Notes under the pieces: model-generated
Told to the model about the DNA's origin: nothing
Database searches by the model: none
The model's input: the letters and a program-made list of their open reading frames with translations, nothing else
Assembly (NCBI GenBank): GCA_902793605.1
Contig: CADBEB010000004.1
Location: 50,103 to 114,102 of the forward strand
Length of the DNA: 64,000 bases
Direction: 5' to 3'
DNA from: an uncultured Eubacteriales bacterium
Lineage (GTDB): Bacteria; Bacillota; Clostridia; Christensenellales; Aristaeellaceae
Shown: positions 43,516-54,619 of the stretch, piece after piece
How positions within the stretch are numbered: position 1 is the first letter of the stretch
Layout of the letters: each line of letters starts with the position of its first letter
Made by a program: the position numbers and the translations under genes

Positions 43516-43529
<14 letters not shown>
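43484..43529. repeat. Dispersed long hairpin repeat, copy C, overlapping the uvrA stop
   Basis: It shares a core of 27 identical bases with copy A, including GCGTGCGTTTCCTTACGGAA. The uvrA stop codon (43518-43516) and its last codons (AGVP) are inside the repeat. Confidence 0.75.
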
Positions 43530-46350
<2,821 letters not shown>

Positions 46351-46387
46351 AAGCACCCTAATTGTTTCGTATCATCCGGATCTTTTC

Positions 46388-47545
46388 TCACCTCAGCGAG
46401 TTCAGCTCTTCCTCGGTTGCGACCTTCTCACGCGTCAGGTGCCGCGCGTTCTCCGTCTCCCGGGCGCTTTCAAGCATGTCCGGCGAATAGAACAGCGCCC
46501 GGTTGCCGCCCTGGCTCTTCGCGGCGTACATGGCGATGTCCGCCGCCCGGTACAGTTCGTCGTAGTCCTTCTCCACCATGTCGGTCATCACAATGCCGAC
46601 GCTCGCGCTGATCTGGATGTTCGTCGTTCCGTTGCCGACCCACCGGCGCACCGCGCGCACGACCTGCGCCGCGCGCTCCATCGCCCATTCCTTCTCCGGC
46701 ACGCTGTTCATGTAGACCACGAACTCGTCGCCGCCCAGCCGGCTCAGCACGTCGCTGTTCCGGAACATCCGCTTCAGATCGTTTGCCACGTCGATCAGTA
46801 CCGTGTCACCCATCTGGTGGCCCAGCCGGTCGTTCACGCTCTTGAAACGGTCCAGGTCCAGCAGCATCATCACGCCGTGCTTGTCCGTCTTCAGGTGGTC
46901 CTGGATCATCTGCTGCGCAGCCGTCCGCATCGTCAGGCCCGTCAGCAGGTCGGTATCGGCCTGGTACTGGCTCTTCTGCTGCCCCGCGATCAGACGCACC
47001 CGCGCCCGGTTCAGCGCGTAGCAGGTCACCAGGCTGATCACCAGGTACAGCGAGCTGAATACCCCGCGTACGGGGTCGATCGCCATCCCCGTTGTGGACC
47101 AGACCAGCCGGATTGCCACGAAGCTCACGATCTGCAGCAGGCTCACGCGCCAGGCGTAGTCGAAGATATAGCACGCCACGCACAGCAGCGTCCCGATCCA
47201 GAACGCGTCACTTTTATAGGTGACTGCCCCGTAGATGGACAGCGTGTAGGTCGCGATGCACAGGAAGTATCCCGCAACCAGCAGTCTCTCCCTCGTGCAG
47301 TCGTTCTGGAAGCTGACATAAGCGCCGTACACCCCGGCGCACAGCGCCAGGAAGCAGTAGATCAGGCCTGTCTCCGGCTGTTTGGTCACAATGCCGAAGA
47401 CCATGATGATCAGCGTGCAGAAGATCGCCAGCACGCTGATCATCTTCACGGCGATCTGATTGCTCTTCGTGACGGAGTCACGGTACTTGTCGAAGATATC
47501 CGTCTCGTAACCGTACTGGTTCAATAACCGGAGTTTTTCCCTCAT
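46388..47545 (-). CDS. Membrane diguanylate cyclase (GGDEF)
   Basis: A 385-aa enzyme that makes c-di-GMP from two GTP. Residues about 30-190 contain six hydrophobic segments. The GGDEF domain follows DTDLLTGL and has [12 protein letters not shown] near residue 270. The inhibitory I-site RNSD is exactly five residues before GGDEF, so product inhibition is expected. No EAL or sensory domain other than the membrane part is seen. The ATG at 47545 has an uncertain SD (AGAAGG directly before it, GGGGGG 11 nt before). A longer open frame to 48304 continues antisense-like through tsaD and is not used. Confidence 0.87.
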   Translation of the reverse strand: MREKLRLLNQYGYETDIFDKYRDSVTKSNQIAVKMISVLAIFCTLIIMVFGIVTKQPETGLIYCFLALCAGVYGAYVSFQNDCTRERLLVAGYFLCIATYTLSIYGAVTYKSDAFWIGTLLCVACYIFDYAWRVSLLQIVSFVAIRLVWSTTGMAIDPVRGVFSSLYLVISLVTCYALNRARVRLIAGQQKSQYQADTDLLTGLTMRTAAQQMIQDHLKTDKHGVMMLLDLDRFKSVNDRLGHQMGDTVLIDVANDLKRMFRNSDVLSRLGGDEFVVYMNSVPEKEWAMERAAQVVRAVRRWVGNGTTNIQISASVGIVMTDMVEKDYDELYRAADIAMYAAKSQGGNRALFYSPDMLESARETENARHLTREKVATEEELNSLR

Positions 47546-47571
47546 CCTTCTCAAAACCCCCCGTTGTGTTG

Positions 47572-48642
47572 CTACACCAATCGTAAAGCCGGCATCGCAT
47601 TCAGTTCCAGACCCGCGATCTCGCCGTTCATCAGCCGGTAATAAGCTGCGCTGCCGATCATCGCCCCGTTGTCCGTGCACAGATGAATCTCCGGCATAAA
47701 GAGCGTCATTCCCAGCTCTTCGCACATCGCCGCCGCCATCCGCCGCAGTTCCCGGTTGGCGCTTACGCCGCCCGCCAGGGCAAATCCCCGGTATCCGTCC
47801 CTTCCATGCTCTTCGAGCAGCAGCCGGGCTTTCCCGGTCAGCTCCCGGCACACCACCCTGCGAAAGCTCGCCGCCAGGTCGGCCTTCGGCAGGGATTCTC
47901 CCCGCTGCTCCAGCGTGTGCACCGTGTTCATGAACGCGGTCTTCAGTCCGCTGAAGCTGTAGTCGTACCGGCCTTCCGTCTTCGGGCTCGGCAGTACGAA
48001 CGCTTCCGGGTTGCCCTCCTCCGCCAGCGCGTCGATCCGCGGTCCGCCGGGATAGGGAAGCCCCAGTGCCCGGGCCGCCTTGTCGAAGGCCTCGCCCGCC
48101 GCGTCGTCCGCCGTCTGTCCGAGCGCCCGGTATTCGCCGTAGTCCGCCACCTCCACCAGGTGGCTGTGGCCGCCGCTCACCACCAGGCACAGGAACGGAG
48201 GTTCCAGCTCCGGATGGCTCAGGTAGTTGGCGCTCACGTGGCCTTCGATGTGGTTCACGCCCACCAGCGGCTTCTCCGCCGCGAAGGCCAGCCCTTTCAT
48301 GCAATTGACGCCGGTCAGCAGCGCTCCGACCAGTCCCGGCCCCTTCGTCACCGCCAGCGCGTCGACGTCCTGCAGGCTCATGCCCGCTTCCTTCAGGGCC
48401 TGGTCCACTACCCGGTCGCAGGCTTCCATGTGCGCCCGGCTGGCGATCTCCGGAACGACTCCGCCGTACAGCTCGTGCAGGTCGATCTGGCTGAACACCA
48501 CGTTGCTCAGGATCTTCCGGCCGTTCTCGATCACGGCTGCCGCCGTCTCGTCGCAGCTGGTCTCCAGCGCCAGGATCCGCGCCGTTCGCCGGGCCCTCAG
48601 TTCCTCCGCCTTCCCGCGGGACAGTTCAAAGTAATTCATCAT
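47572..48642 (-). CDS. tsaD: tRNA N6-adenosine threonylcarbamoyltransferase TsaD
   Basis: A 356-aa enzyme that, with TsaB and TsaE, transfers the threonylcarbamoyl group to A37 of ANN-decoding tRNAs. The N-terminal ALETSCDETAAAV is near residues 25-38, and the metal-binding HIEGH near 130; SGGHSHLV and NGAMIGSAAY follow. Typical TsaD proteins begin three to five residues before the ILA/IETSCDE block; this one has some 22 extra residues, beginning MMNYFELSRG. No SD is visible: the ATG-ATG start lies inside an AT-rich dispersed repeat, which may have displaced the original translation signal. Confidence 0.93.
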   Translation of the reverse strand: MMNYFELSRGKAEELRARRTARILALETSCDETAAAVIENGRKILSNVVFSQIDLHELYGGVVPEIASRAHMEACDRVVDQALKEAGMSLQDVDALAVTKGPGLVGALLTGVNCMKGLAFAAEKPLVGVNHIEGHVSANYLSHPELEPPFLCLVVSGGHSHLVEVADYGEYRALGQTADDAAGEAFDKAARALGLPYPGGPRIDALAEEGNPEAFVLPSPKTEGRYDYSFSGLKTAFMNTVHTLEQRGESLPKADLAASFRRVVCRELTGKARLLLEEHGRDGYRGFALAGGVSANRELRRMAAAMCEELGMTLFMPEIHLCTDNGAMIGSAAYYRLMNGEIAGLELNAMPALRLV

Positions 48643-48664
48643 TCAGAATTCACAATTCATAATG
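48634..48664. repeat. AT-rich ATTCATAATT-type repeat, copy 2, at the tsaD start
   Basis: It reads in the opposite orientation to copy 3 and covers the tsaD ATG codons at 48642-48637. With copy 3 it brackets about 80 bp of pyrimidine-rich sequence with no gene. Confidence 0.7.
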
Positions 48665-48743
48665 ACCTGTTGCAGAGAATAAACGTTTCTTCTCTTCCCA
48701 ACCTTCCTGTCATTCTTCTCCTTGCTCTGAACTTTCTGTCTGT

Positions 48744-48786
48744 CACAATCCATAATTGTGAATTATGAATTATGAATTGTGAATTT
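48744..48786. repeat. AT-rich GAATTATGAATT-type repeat, copy 3, at the DUF1461 stop
   Basis: Three overlapping units of TGAATTATGAATTG. It supplies the last codons (KFTIHNS) and stop of the DUF1461 gene at 48763. Confidence 0.7.
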
Positions 48787-49431
48787 AGCCACGATTCCCG
48801 CGGCGACCGCTGCCCCGACTGCCCACAGCAGCACCCTCACCGCCAACGTCGTAAAGAACCCGGTCGGCATCAGCCGGATCAGCAGGTCCGTCTTCGGGTC
48901 CAGCAGCCATCCGTCGTTCGTGAACGCGATCCGGTGGAATGCCGTGAACAGCACGTCGAAATCGATCAGTCCCCAGGCCAGCAGGCCCGTTCCGACGATG
49001 CCGGCCGACCACAGTCCGTTGATCACGCCCCGGGCGATTCGCTTCCGCCACTCCGGCATCAGGATCGCCATCAGCAGGATTCCCAGAACGGCAACCCCGA
49101 ATACGCCCTCCAGTGCCGCAGCCAGCCGGATCAGCTTCCGGCAATCCGCCATGTGCTCCGCTTCATGCGGCTGGAAGCACTGGTAAACCGCGCCGTGCCC
49201 GTCGGAAAACGTGTGCTGGAATACCTCCGTCCGCCCGGTCAGGTAGTCCGCCGTCATCTGTCCCACGGCGGCGTATTCCGTCTCCGGGAGGCCCGTCGTT
49301 TCCGGCGGCGCGTTCTTCAGCATTTCCGATGCCATCAGCCCGCCGTTCCCGGCGATGCCGCACACCGCCGCAGCCACCGTGAACAGGATCACTGCCCACG
49401 CCAGGATTACACCTACTGTTTTGCCAGCCAT
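48763..49431 (-). CDS. TIGR01906/DUF1461 integral membrane protein
   Basis: A 222-aa protein with an N-terminal membrane span (about residues 5-27), an extracellular stretch with YLTGRTEVFQHTFSDG, and three more spans (about 105-125, 137-158 and 190-212). This matches the DUF1461 family (TIGR01906), whose role is unknown but which is widespread in Gram-positives. The last residues, KFTIHNS, are encoded by an AT-rich repeat, so the natural C-terminus may have been replaced. It lies 87 bp beyond prfB on the same strand. Confidence 0.8.
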   Translation of the reverse strand: MAGKTVGVILAWAVILFTVAAAVCGIAGNGGLMASEMLKNAPPETTGLPETEYAAVGQMTADYLTGRTEVFQHTFSDGHGAVYQCFQPHEAEHMADCRKLIRLAAALEGVFGVAVLGILLMAILMPEWRKRIARGVINGLWSAGIVGTGLLAWGLIDFDVLFTAFHRIAFTNDGWLLDPKTDLLIRLMPTGFFTTLAVRVLLWAVGAAVAAGIVAKFTIHNS

Positions 49432-49485
49432 TACTCACCAAGCCTGGCTAAAAGAATTCAATAAATTCTTTCGGCCAAAGGTTTC

Positions 49486-49510
49486 CAAAGGGCGATCGAA
49501 GAACCCTTTG
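49486..49510 (-). repeat. Degenerate CTTTCCGATCGCC-type hairpin after prfB
   Basis: CAAAGGG / CCCTTTG with loop TTCTTCGATCG on the minus strand, 9 bp after the prfB stop. Related in loop to the other short hairpins. Confidence 0.5.
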
Positions 49511-49518
49511 ATCTTTCC

Positions 49519-50625
49519 TTATTGCATCTTGAGGTATGCGGTCACGAATCCCTCAAGATTCCCGTTCATGACGTCATCAATGTTGCCGCTCTCGTAATTC
49601 GTCCGATGATCCTTCACCATCGTGTACGGCTGGAAGACGTAGGAGCGGATCTGACTGCCCCATTCGATCTTCTTCATCTCGCCCTTGATGTCCGCCATCT
49701 GCTGCTCCTTTTCGCGTTCCTTCAGTTCCAGCAGCTTCGCCTTCAGCATCTTCAGGCAGGTCGCGCGGTTCTGCACCTGGTCACGTTCCGTCTGGCAGGC
49801 CACGACGATCGTCACATCGTCCTTCACGTAAGTCATCCGGACAGCGGAGCTGGTTTTGTTGACGTTCTGTCCGCCCGCGCCGCTGGAGTGGTACGTATCC
49901 ACCCGGACGTACTTCATGTCGATCTTGATCTCGTCGCCGTCGTCCTCCAGCATCGGCGCCACGTCCAGGCTTGAGAAGCTCGTGTGCCGCCGCGCATTCG
50001 AGTCGAACGGGCTGATCCGTACCAGCCGGTGCACACCCTTCTCGCCCCGCAGGTAGCCATAGGCATGGTCGCCGCTGACCTCGAAGGTCACGCTCTTGAT
50101 CCCGGCCTCGTCGCCGTCCAGCAGGTCCAGCAGCTTCACCTGGAAGCCCATCCGCTCGCAGTAGCGCGTGTACATCCGGTACAGCATCTGCGTCCAGTCC
50201 TGGGCCTCCGTCCCGCCGGCGCCGGCATGCAGGCTCAGCACCGCGTCGCTGTCGTCGTAGTCGCCCCGCATCAGGGTTTCCAGCTCCAGCGCGTCCGCCT
50301 GCTCCTTCAGCCTGGCCAGCTCTTCACCGACTTCCACGACCATGTCCTCGTCATTCTCTTCCTTCGCGAGCTCCATCATCGTGTCGATGTCGTCTGCGCT
50401 TGCCAGCAGGCTTTCGTAGTGCTCCAGCTTGTTCTTCAGGTGTCCCAGCTTCTGGTTCACCTTCGTGGAGCGATCCGTGTCGTTCCAGAACTCCGGCTGG
50501 TTCATCTCTTCCGTCAGCTCATCGATTTGTTCCTTGATGTGATCGATGTGCAGCGCCTCGCCGGCCGCCAGAATGCTCTTGCGGATCCCCGTGATATCCT
50601 GCGCATATTGTTCCAGTTCCAGCAT
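49519..50625 (-). CDS. prfB: Peptide chain release factor 2, without programmed frameshift
   Basis: A 368-aa factor that ends translation at UGA and UAA. The peptidyl-hydrolysis GGQ is in GAGGQNVNKTSS near residue 245, and the stop-codon recognition tripeptide SPF is in ISPFDSNARR near 203. Most prfB genes need a +1 frameshift at an in-frame UGA near codon 25. Here the reading frame is continuous from the ATG at 50625 (AGGAGG 5 nt upstream) through ILAAGEALHIDHI, so autoregulation by frameshift is absent. An upstream in-frame start at 50715 adds unsupported residues. Confidence 0.94.
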   Translation of the reverse strand: MLELEQYAQDITGIRKSILAAGEALHIDHIKEQIDELTEEMNQPEFWNDTDRSTKVNQKLGHLKNKLEHYESLLASADDIDTMMELAKEENDEDMVVEVGEELARLKEQADALELETLMRGDYDDSDAVLSLHAGAGGTEAQDWTQMLYRMYTRYCERMGFQVKLLDLLDGDEAGIKSVTFEVSGDHAYGYLRGEKGVHRLVRISPFDSNARRHTSFSSLDVAPMLEDDGDEIKIDMKYVRVDTYHSSGAGGQNVNKTSSAVRMTYVKDDVTIVVACQTERDQVQNRATCLKMLKAKLLELKEREKEQQMADIKGEMKKIEWGSQIRSYVFQPYTMVKDHRTNYESGNIDDVMNGNLEGFVTAYLKMQ

Positions 50626-50692
50626 CTGTTCCTCCTGCTTTCCTTGCTCACACATTGCCCCTTCTTCTAAACCATGCAAACCGAAGAGGTGC

Positions 50693-50713
50693 GGAGGCGG
50701 TCGGAAAGCCTCC
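50693..50713 (-). repeat. CTTTCCGATCGCC-type hairpin after secA
   Basis: GGAGGC / GCCTCC with loop TTTCCGACC on the minus strand, 12 bp after the secA stop. Confidence 0.65.
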
Positions 50714-50724
50714 ACGTGCTTTCA

Positions 50725-53427
50725 TTACTGCTGTTGCTCCTTGAGCATACAGCAGTTCTTATACTTCTTCCCGCTGCCGCACGGGCACGGATCGTTGCGT
50801 CCGATCTTCGCGGCCGCGCTTACCTTCCGCGGCTGCCGCGGCCCGTCCCCGGCCACCCGTGCCTCCGTGGGCTTCGCAGCCTGTACCCGTTCCGGCGTCA
50901 CCTGGATCTTTGTCTGGTACACCCGCCGCACTGTATCTTCGCGGATCAGGTGGTTCAGCTCCTCAAACATGTGTCCGGCTTCGATCTGGTATTCCGTCAC
51001 CGGGTTCTTGCCGCTGTACGCGCGGTATCCGATGCCGTCCCGCAGCTGGTCCATCGCATCGATGTGGTCCATCCAGCGGCTGTCGACGCTGCGCAGGAGC
51101 ATGACCCGCTCCACTTCGCGCATGTCGATCTTCATCTCTTCGATCATCGCTTCCCGCTCATCGTAGAACGCTCTCGCGTCCTCCTTCAGCGCGGCGATGA
51201 AGCCTTCGCGGTCCTCGCCCTCAGCCAGCTTCCGGTTTCCTTCCACCACGCCGTGGTGGCAGCACAGGTTCTCAAGGTAGTTAGTGGCTTCCTTCCACTC
51301 CCACTCCTGGGCGTCCTCCCCGTTCATCCACCGTCCGGCGGCAAAATCGATCACATGGTCGGCCATGCGCTGGATGCTGTCCCGGACGTTCTCGCCCATC
51401 AGCACCCGCCTGCGCTGTCCGTAGATGACCTCGCGCTGGCGGTTCATCACATTGTCGTACTCCAGCACGTGTTTCCGGGTCTCGTAGTTCCGGCTCTCGA
51501 TCCGCTTCTGAGCGCTCTCGATCTGCTTCGTCAGCAGGCCCGCCGTCAGCGGTTCGTCGTCCTTCAGGCCCAGCCGGTCCACCATCACGCCGATCCGTTC
51601 GCTGCCGAACAGGCGCATCAGGTCGTCCTCCAGGCTGATGAAGAACTGGGTGGAACCCGGATCGCCCTGACGGGCGCTCCGGCCGCGCAGCTGGTTGTCG
51701 ATCCGGCGGCTCTCGTGCCGTTCCGTACCGATGATGTGCAGGCCGCCGGTCTGCAGCACGCGCTCATGCTCTTTGTCCGTCTCTTCCTTGAAGCGGCTGT
51801 ACTGCTCGTTATAGCGTTTCCGGGCTTCGAGCACCTCTTCGCTCACCTGCTCGCTGTGCCCGACGGCTTCCTCGATGATCTCCTCGTCGATGCCTTCCTG
51901 CCGCAGCGCCTTGCGCGCCAGGTATTCGGGGTTGCCGCCCAGCAGGATGTCCGTGCCGCGGCCCGCCATGTTCGTTGCGATGGTCACCGCGCCCCAATGA
52001 CCGGCCTGCGCGACGATCTCCGCTTCCTTTGCGTGGTTCTTGGCATTCAGTACCTCGTGCGGGATCCCCTTGCGCTTGAGCATCTCGCTCAGCATCTCGC
52101 TGACCTCCACGCTGATCGTGCCGACCAGCAGCGGCTGCCCCGTCGCGTGGCGTTCCTGGATGCTCGCCACCACCGCGTTGAACTTCGCGTTCTTGTTTTT
52201 GTAGACCATGTCTTCCAGGTCTTTGCGGATGTTTGGCTTATTCGTCGGGATCTCGACAACGTCCAGCGCGTAGATGCCCTGGAATTCAGCTTCTTCCGTC
52301 TTCGCTGTACCGGTCATGCCGGAGAGCTTTTTGTACATCCGGAAGTAGTTCTGGAACGTGATCGTAGCCAGCGTCTTGCTCTCCCGCTCGACCTTCACAT
52401 GCTCCTTCGCCTCGATGGCCTGGTGCAGGCCTTCCGAGTACCGCCGGCCGATCATCAGGCGGCCCGTGAACTCGTCAACGATGATGACCTGCCCATTCTG
52501 CACGACGTAGTCCACGTCGCGCTTCATCAGGTTGTGAGCCCGCAGCGCGCAGTTCACGTGGTGGTTCAGCTCGCTGTTCTCCGGATCGTTGATGTTCTCG
52601 ATGTTGAAGGCGGTCTCCACTTTCCGGGCGCCGTCATCCGTCAGGGTCACGGCCTTCTTCTTCTCTTCCACCTCGAAGTGAACCCCGGGCTTCATCGTCC
52701 GCACCACAGCGTCCACCCGGTCGTACAGCTCCGTACTCTTTTCTCCCTGGCCGGAGATGATCAGGGGCGTCCTCGCCTCGTCGATCAGGATCGAGTCCAC
52801 TTCGTCCACGATGGCGAATGCATGTCCCCGCTGCACCAGGTTGCTCTGCCGGATCACCATGTTATCCCGCAGGTAGTCGAATCCCAGCTCATTGTTCGTC
52901 CCGTAGGTGATGTCGCAGGCATAGGCCTTCTGCCGCTCCGCGGAATCCAGGTCGTGCACGATCAGGCCGACGCTCAGGCCCAGGAAGCGGTGCACCTTTC
53001 CCATCCATTCGCTGTCGCGCCGGGCCAGGTAGTCGTTCACCGTCACGATGTGGACGCCTTCGCCCCGCAGGGCGTTCAGATACGCGGGCATCGTGGAAAC
53101 CAGCGTCTTGCCTTCACCGGTCTTCATCTCCGCGATCCGGCCCTGGTGCAGCACAATGCCGCCCAGCACCTGCACCCGGTAGGGCCGCATGCCCAGTACC
53201 CGGTCCGCCGCTTCGCGCACCGTCGCGAACGCTTCGGGCAGCAGGTCGTCTTCCGTTTCGCCTTTGTTCAGCCGCTCGCGGAATTCAGCAGTCTTCGCCT
53301 GCAGCTGTTCGTCCGTCAGCTTCCTGTATTCATCCTCGAGCGCCATCACGGCTTCGACGGGCTTATTCAGTTTCTTCAGCTGGGCATCGTTTCCGTTCCC
53401 CAGCGCCTTCTTCAAAAATTCCAGCAT
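50725..53427 (-). CDS. secA: Protein translocase ATPase SecA
   Basis: A 900-aa motor that pushes preproteins through SecYEG. Walker A is MKTGEGKTL near residue 100, [13 protein letters not shown] near 205 is the DEAD-type motif, and [14 protein letters not shown] near 495 is in the second helicase domain. The C-terminal SEC-C zinc motif [16 protein letters not shown] ends the chain, so the SecB- or membrane-binding tail is intact. AAGGAG lies 7 nt before the ATG, and a promoter at 53461-53490 lies just upstream. prfB follows it downstream, the usual Bacillota order. Confidence 0.96.
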   Translation of the reverse strand: MLEFLKKALGNGNDAQLKKLNKPVEAVMALEDEYRKLTDEQLQAKTAEFRERLNKGETEDDLLPEAFATVREAADRVLGMRPYRVQVLGGIVLHQGRIAEMKTGEGKTLVSTMPAYLNALRGEGVHIVTVNDYLARRDSEWMGKVHRFLGLSVGLIVHDLDSAERQKAYACDITYGTNNELGFDYLRDNMVIRQSNLVQRGHAFAIVDEVDSILIDEARTPLIISGQGEKSTELYDRVDAVVRTMKPGVHFEVEEKKKAVTLTDDGARKVETAFNIENINDPENSELNHHVNCALRAHNLMKRDVDYVVQNGQVIIVDEFTGRLMIGRRYSEGLHQAIEAKEHVKVERESKTLATITFQNYFRMYKKLSGMTGTAKTEEAEFQGIYALDVVEIPTNKPNIRKDLEDMVYKNKNAKFNAVVASIQERHATGQPLLVGTISVEVSEMLSEMLKRKGIPHEVLNAKNHAKEAEIVAQAGHWGAVTIATNMAGRGTDILLGGNPEYLARKALRQEGIDEEIIEEAVGHSEQVSEEVLEARKRYNEQYSRFKEETDKEHERVLQTGGLHIIGTERHESRRIDNQLRGRSARQGDPGSTQFFISLEDDLMRLFGSERIGVMVDRLGLKDDEPLTAGLLTKQIESAQKRIESRNYETRKHVLEYDNVMNRQREVIYGQRRRVLMGENVRDSIQRMADHVIDFAAGRWMNGEDAQEWEWKEATNYLENLCCHHGVVEGNRKLAEGEDREGFIAALKEDARAFYDEREAMIEEMKIDMREVERVMLLRSVDSRWMDHIDAMDQLRDGIGYRAYSGKNPVTEYQIEAGHMFEELNHLIREDTVRRVYQTKIQVTPERVQAAKPTEARVAGDGPRQPRKVSAAAKIGRNDPCPCGSGKKYKNCCMLKEQQQ

Positions 53428-53460
53428 CCGTGTCTCCTTATGTGCATAACATTACATTAT

Positions 53461-53490
53461 AGTATACCACTTTTTGGCTCTCCGGTGCAA
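53461..53490 (-). promoter_or_regulatory. Promoter of secA
   Basis: TTGCAC (53490-53485), an 18-bp spacer and TATACT (53466-53461) on the minus strand, about 35 bp before the ATG. An overlapping TATAAT is 5 bp further down. Confidence 0.65.
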
Positions 53491-53541
53491 GCATAACAAA
53501 GCCCCGGTTTCAACTCTCAAAGCGACCGGCCGAAGGGGCGC

Positions 53542-53562
53542 GGGGGCGATCGGAAAGCCCTC
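53542..53562 (-). repeat. CTTTCCGATCGCC-type hairpin
   Basis: GAGGGC / GCCCCC (one G-T pair) with loop TTTCCGATC on the minus strand, between the terminator at 53567-53596 and the secA promoter. Confidence 0.65.
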
Positions 53563-53566
53563 ACAT

Positions 53567-53596
53567 TAAAACCTCGGTCTCATTACGAAACCGAGG
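53567..53596 (-). terminator. Terminator of the 54-56 kb surface gene pair
   Basis: CCTCGGT and ACCGAGG, separated by an 11-nt loop, followed by TTTT on the minus strand. Confidence 0.75.
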
Positions 53597-53623
53597 CAAA
53601 AAACAATCATTTGTCCGAAGACA

Positions 53624-53638
53624 GGCGATCGGAAAGCC
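53624..53638 (-). repeat. CTTTCCGATCGCC-type element, weak stem
   Basis: GGCTTTCCGATCGCC on the minus strand, 7 bp after the stop at 53646. The stem is only 3 bp but the loop sequence is identical to the other copies. Confidence 0.55.
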
Positions 53639-53645
53639 GCCAACC

Positions 53646-54605
53646 TTATGCTGCTTCCTGATGCAGCTTCTTAAACTTCTCACTCTTCCCGTCCAGCACC
53701 GCAAACGACTCTTCCGTCGGGATATCGTTGATGCCGCTCTGGATGTAGTTCCGCAGCACACCGACCAGCACGAAAGGCCGGATGAACAGGGAATGGAAGA
53801 AAGCCCATACGATAAGGCCGCCGATGACCGACGCGGCGATCATCAGGATCGTCGGGCTGTTCAGCCATTCAGGCATCTTCGTACTCGATTCTGCCAGTTC
53901 CACGTACAGCCGATCAAACACGGCCGGAAACCGGGAGGCAATCAGATAGAAGATCCCGGCGAACGCGCCGCCGATGACCGCCAGCGTAGCCAGGCCCATG
54001 CCGAACACCCGTCCCATGTTCTTGAAGAAGGTCTTCCCGTGCTTGAAGAAAAGCACCGCGCCTTCGCAGGTCGCCTTGGTCGCCTTCACGTCCTTCCGGT
54101 AGAAGACCCAGCCCAGGCAGCAGTCGCACAGGTAGGAAACGATCACCTGGATCACGGAGCTGATGACATCGCCTGCGGTTCCGCCGGTGTCGCCGCCGAT
54201 CGCCCGCCCGGCCGCACTGATGCCGCGGCCCAGCTGGTTGAAGATCGCCTTGATCACCCGGGTTACCGCAAAGAACGCCGCGACCGTGGCAAACCGTTCC
54301 TTCACGATCTTCTGACCTTCTCCCATGACATCCTGGGGAAGCTCGCCCTCGGTGATGCCTTTGGTCATCATGGCGATCTGCCCGGCTTTATACTTGTAGG
54401 ACAGCCAGCGCAGGAAGAAAACCAGCGCGATCAGGCCGATGACGCCGCCGATCGCCAAGCCGATCAGGCCTTTATCCGCCGCCTTCTCCGCGATGAAGAA
54501 CCCCAGGGCCATCACCCCGGCCCACACCAGCAGTGCCAGCAAATCCCACAGCACCCGCCGGATCGAGAAACACAGTGTCGCCTTGTAGATCTGTTTGTTA
54601 TCCAT
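53646..54605 (-). CDS. Multi-span membrane protein of unknown function
   Basis: A 319-aa protein with hydrophobic segments at about residues 15-35, 42-66, 150-170, 205-235 and 253-280. A GQIAMMTKGITEGELPQ loop and a glycine-rich AAGRAIGGDTGGTAGD segment lie between them. The Cys-Cys pair in YLCDCCLGWVFYR is in or near a membrane segment. The family was not recognised. It follows the CARDB-type surface protein by 14 bp and is probably its operon partner; a terminator at 53567-53596 closes the unit. Confidence 0.7.
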   Translation of the reverse strand: MDNKQIYKATLCFSIRRVLWDLLALLVWAGVMALGFFIAEKAADKGLIGLAIGGVIGLIALVFFLRWLSYKYKAGQIAMMTKGITEGELPQDVMGEGQKIVKERFATVAAFFAVTRVIKAIFNQLGRGISAAGRAIGGDTGGTAGDVISSVIQVIVSYLCDCCLGWVFYRKDVKATKATCEGAVLFFKHGKTFFKNMGRVFGMGLATLAVIGGAFAGIFYLIASRFPAVFDRLYVELAESSTKMPEWLNSPTILMIAASVIGGLIVWAFFHSLFIRPFVLVGVLRNYIQSGINDIPTEESFAVLDGKSEKFKKLHQEAA

Positions 54606-54619
54606 TATTTGTTATCCTT

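Noticed and set aside
47546..48304. N-terminal extension of the diguanylate cyclase frame
   Set aside because: It is tsaD read in another frame, rich in Gly/Arg/Pro; the real start is the ATG at 47545.
50626..50715. Programmed frameshift or upstream start of prfB
   Set aside because: No in-frame TGA with a slippery CTTTGA site was found, and an AGGAGG precedes the internal ATG.
50674..53496. Plus-strand open frame of 940 codons opposite secA
   Set aside because: Shadow of secA; composition is biased and it has no motif.
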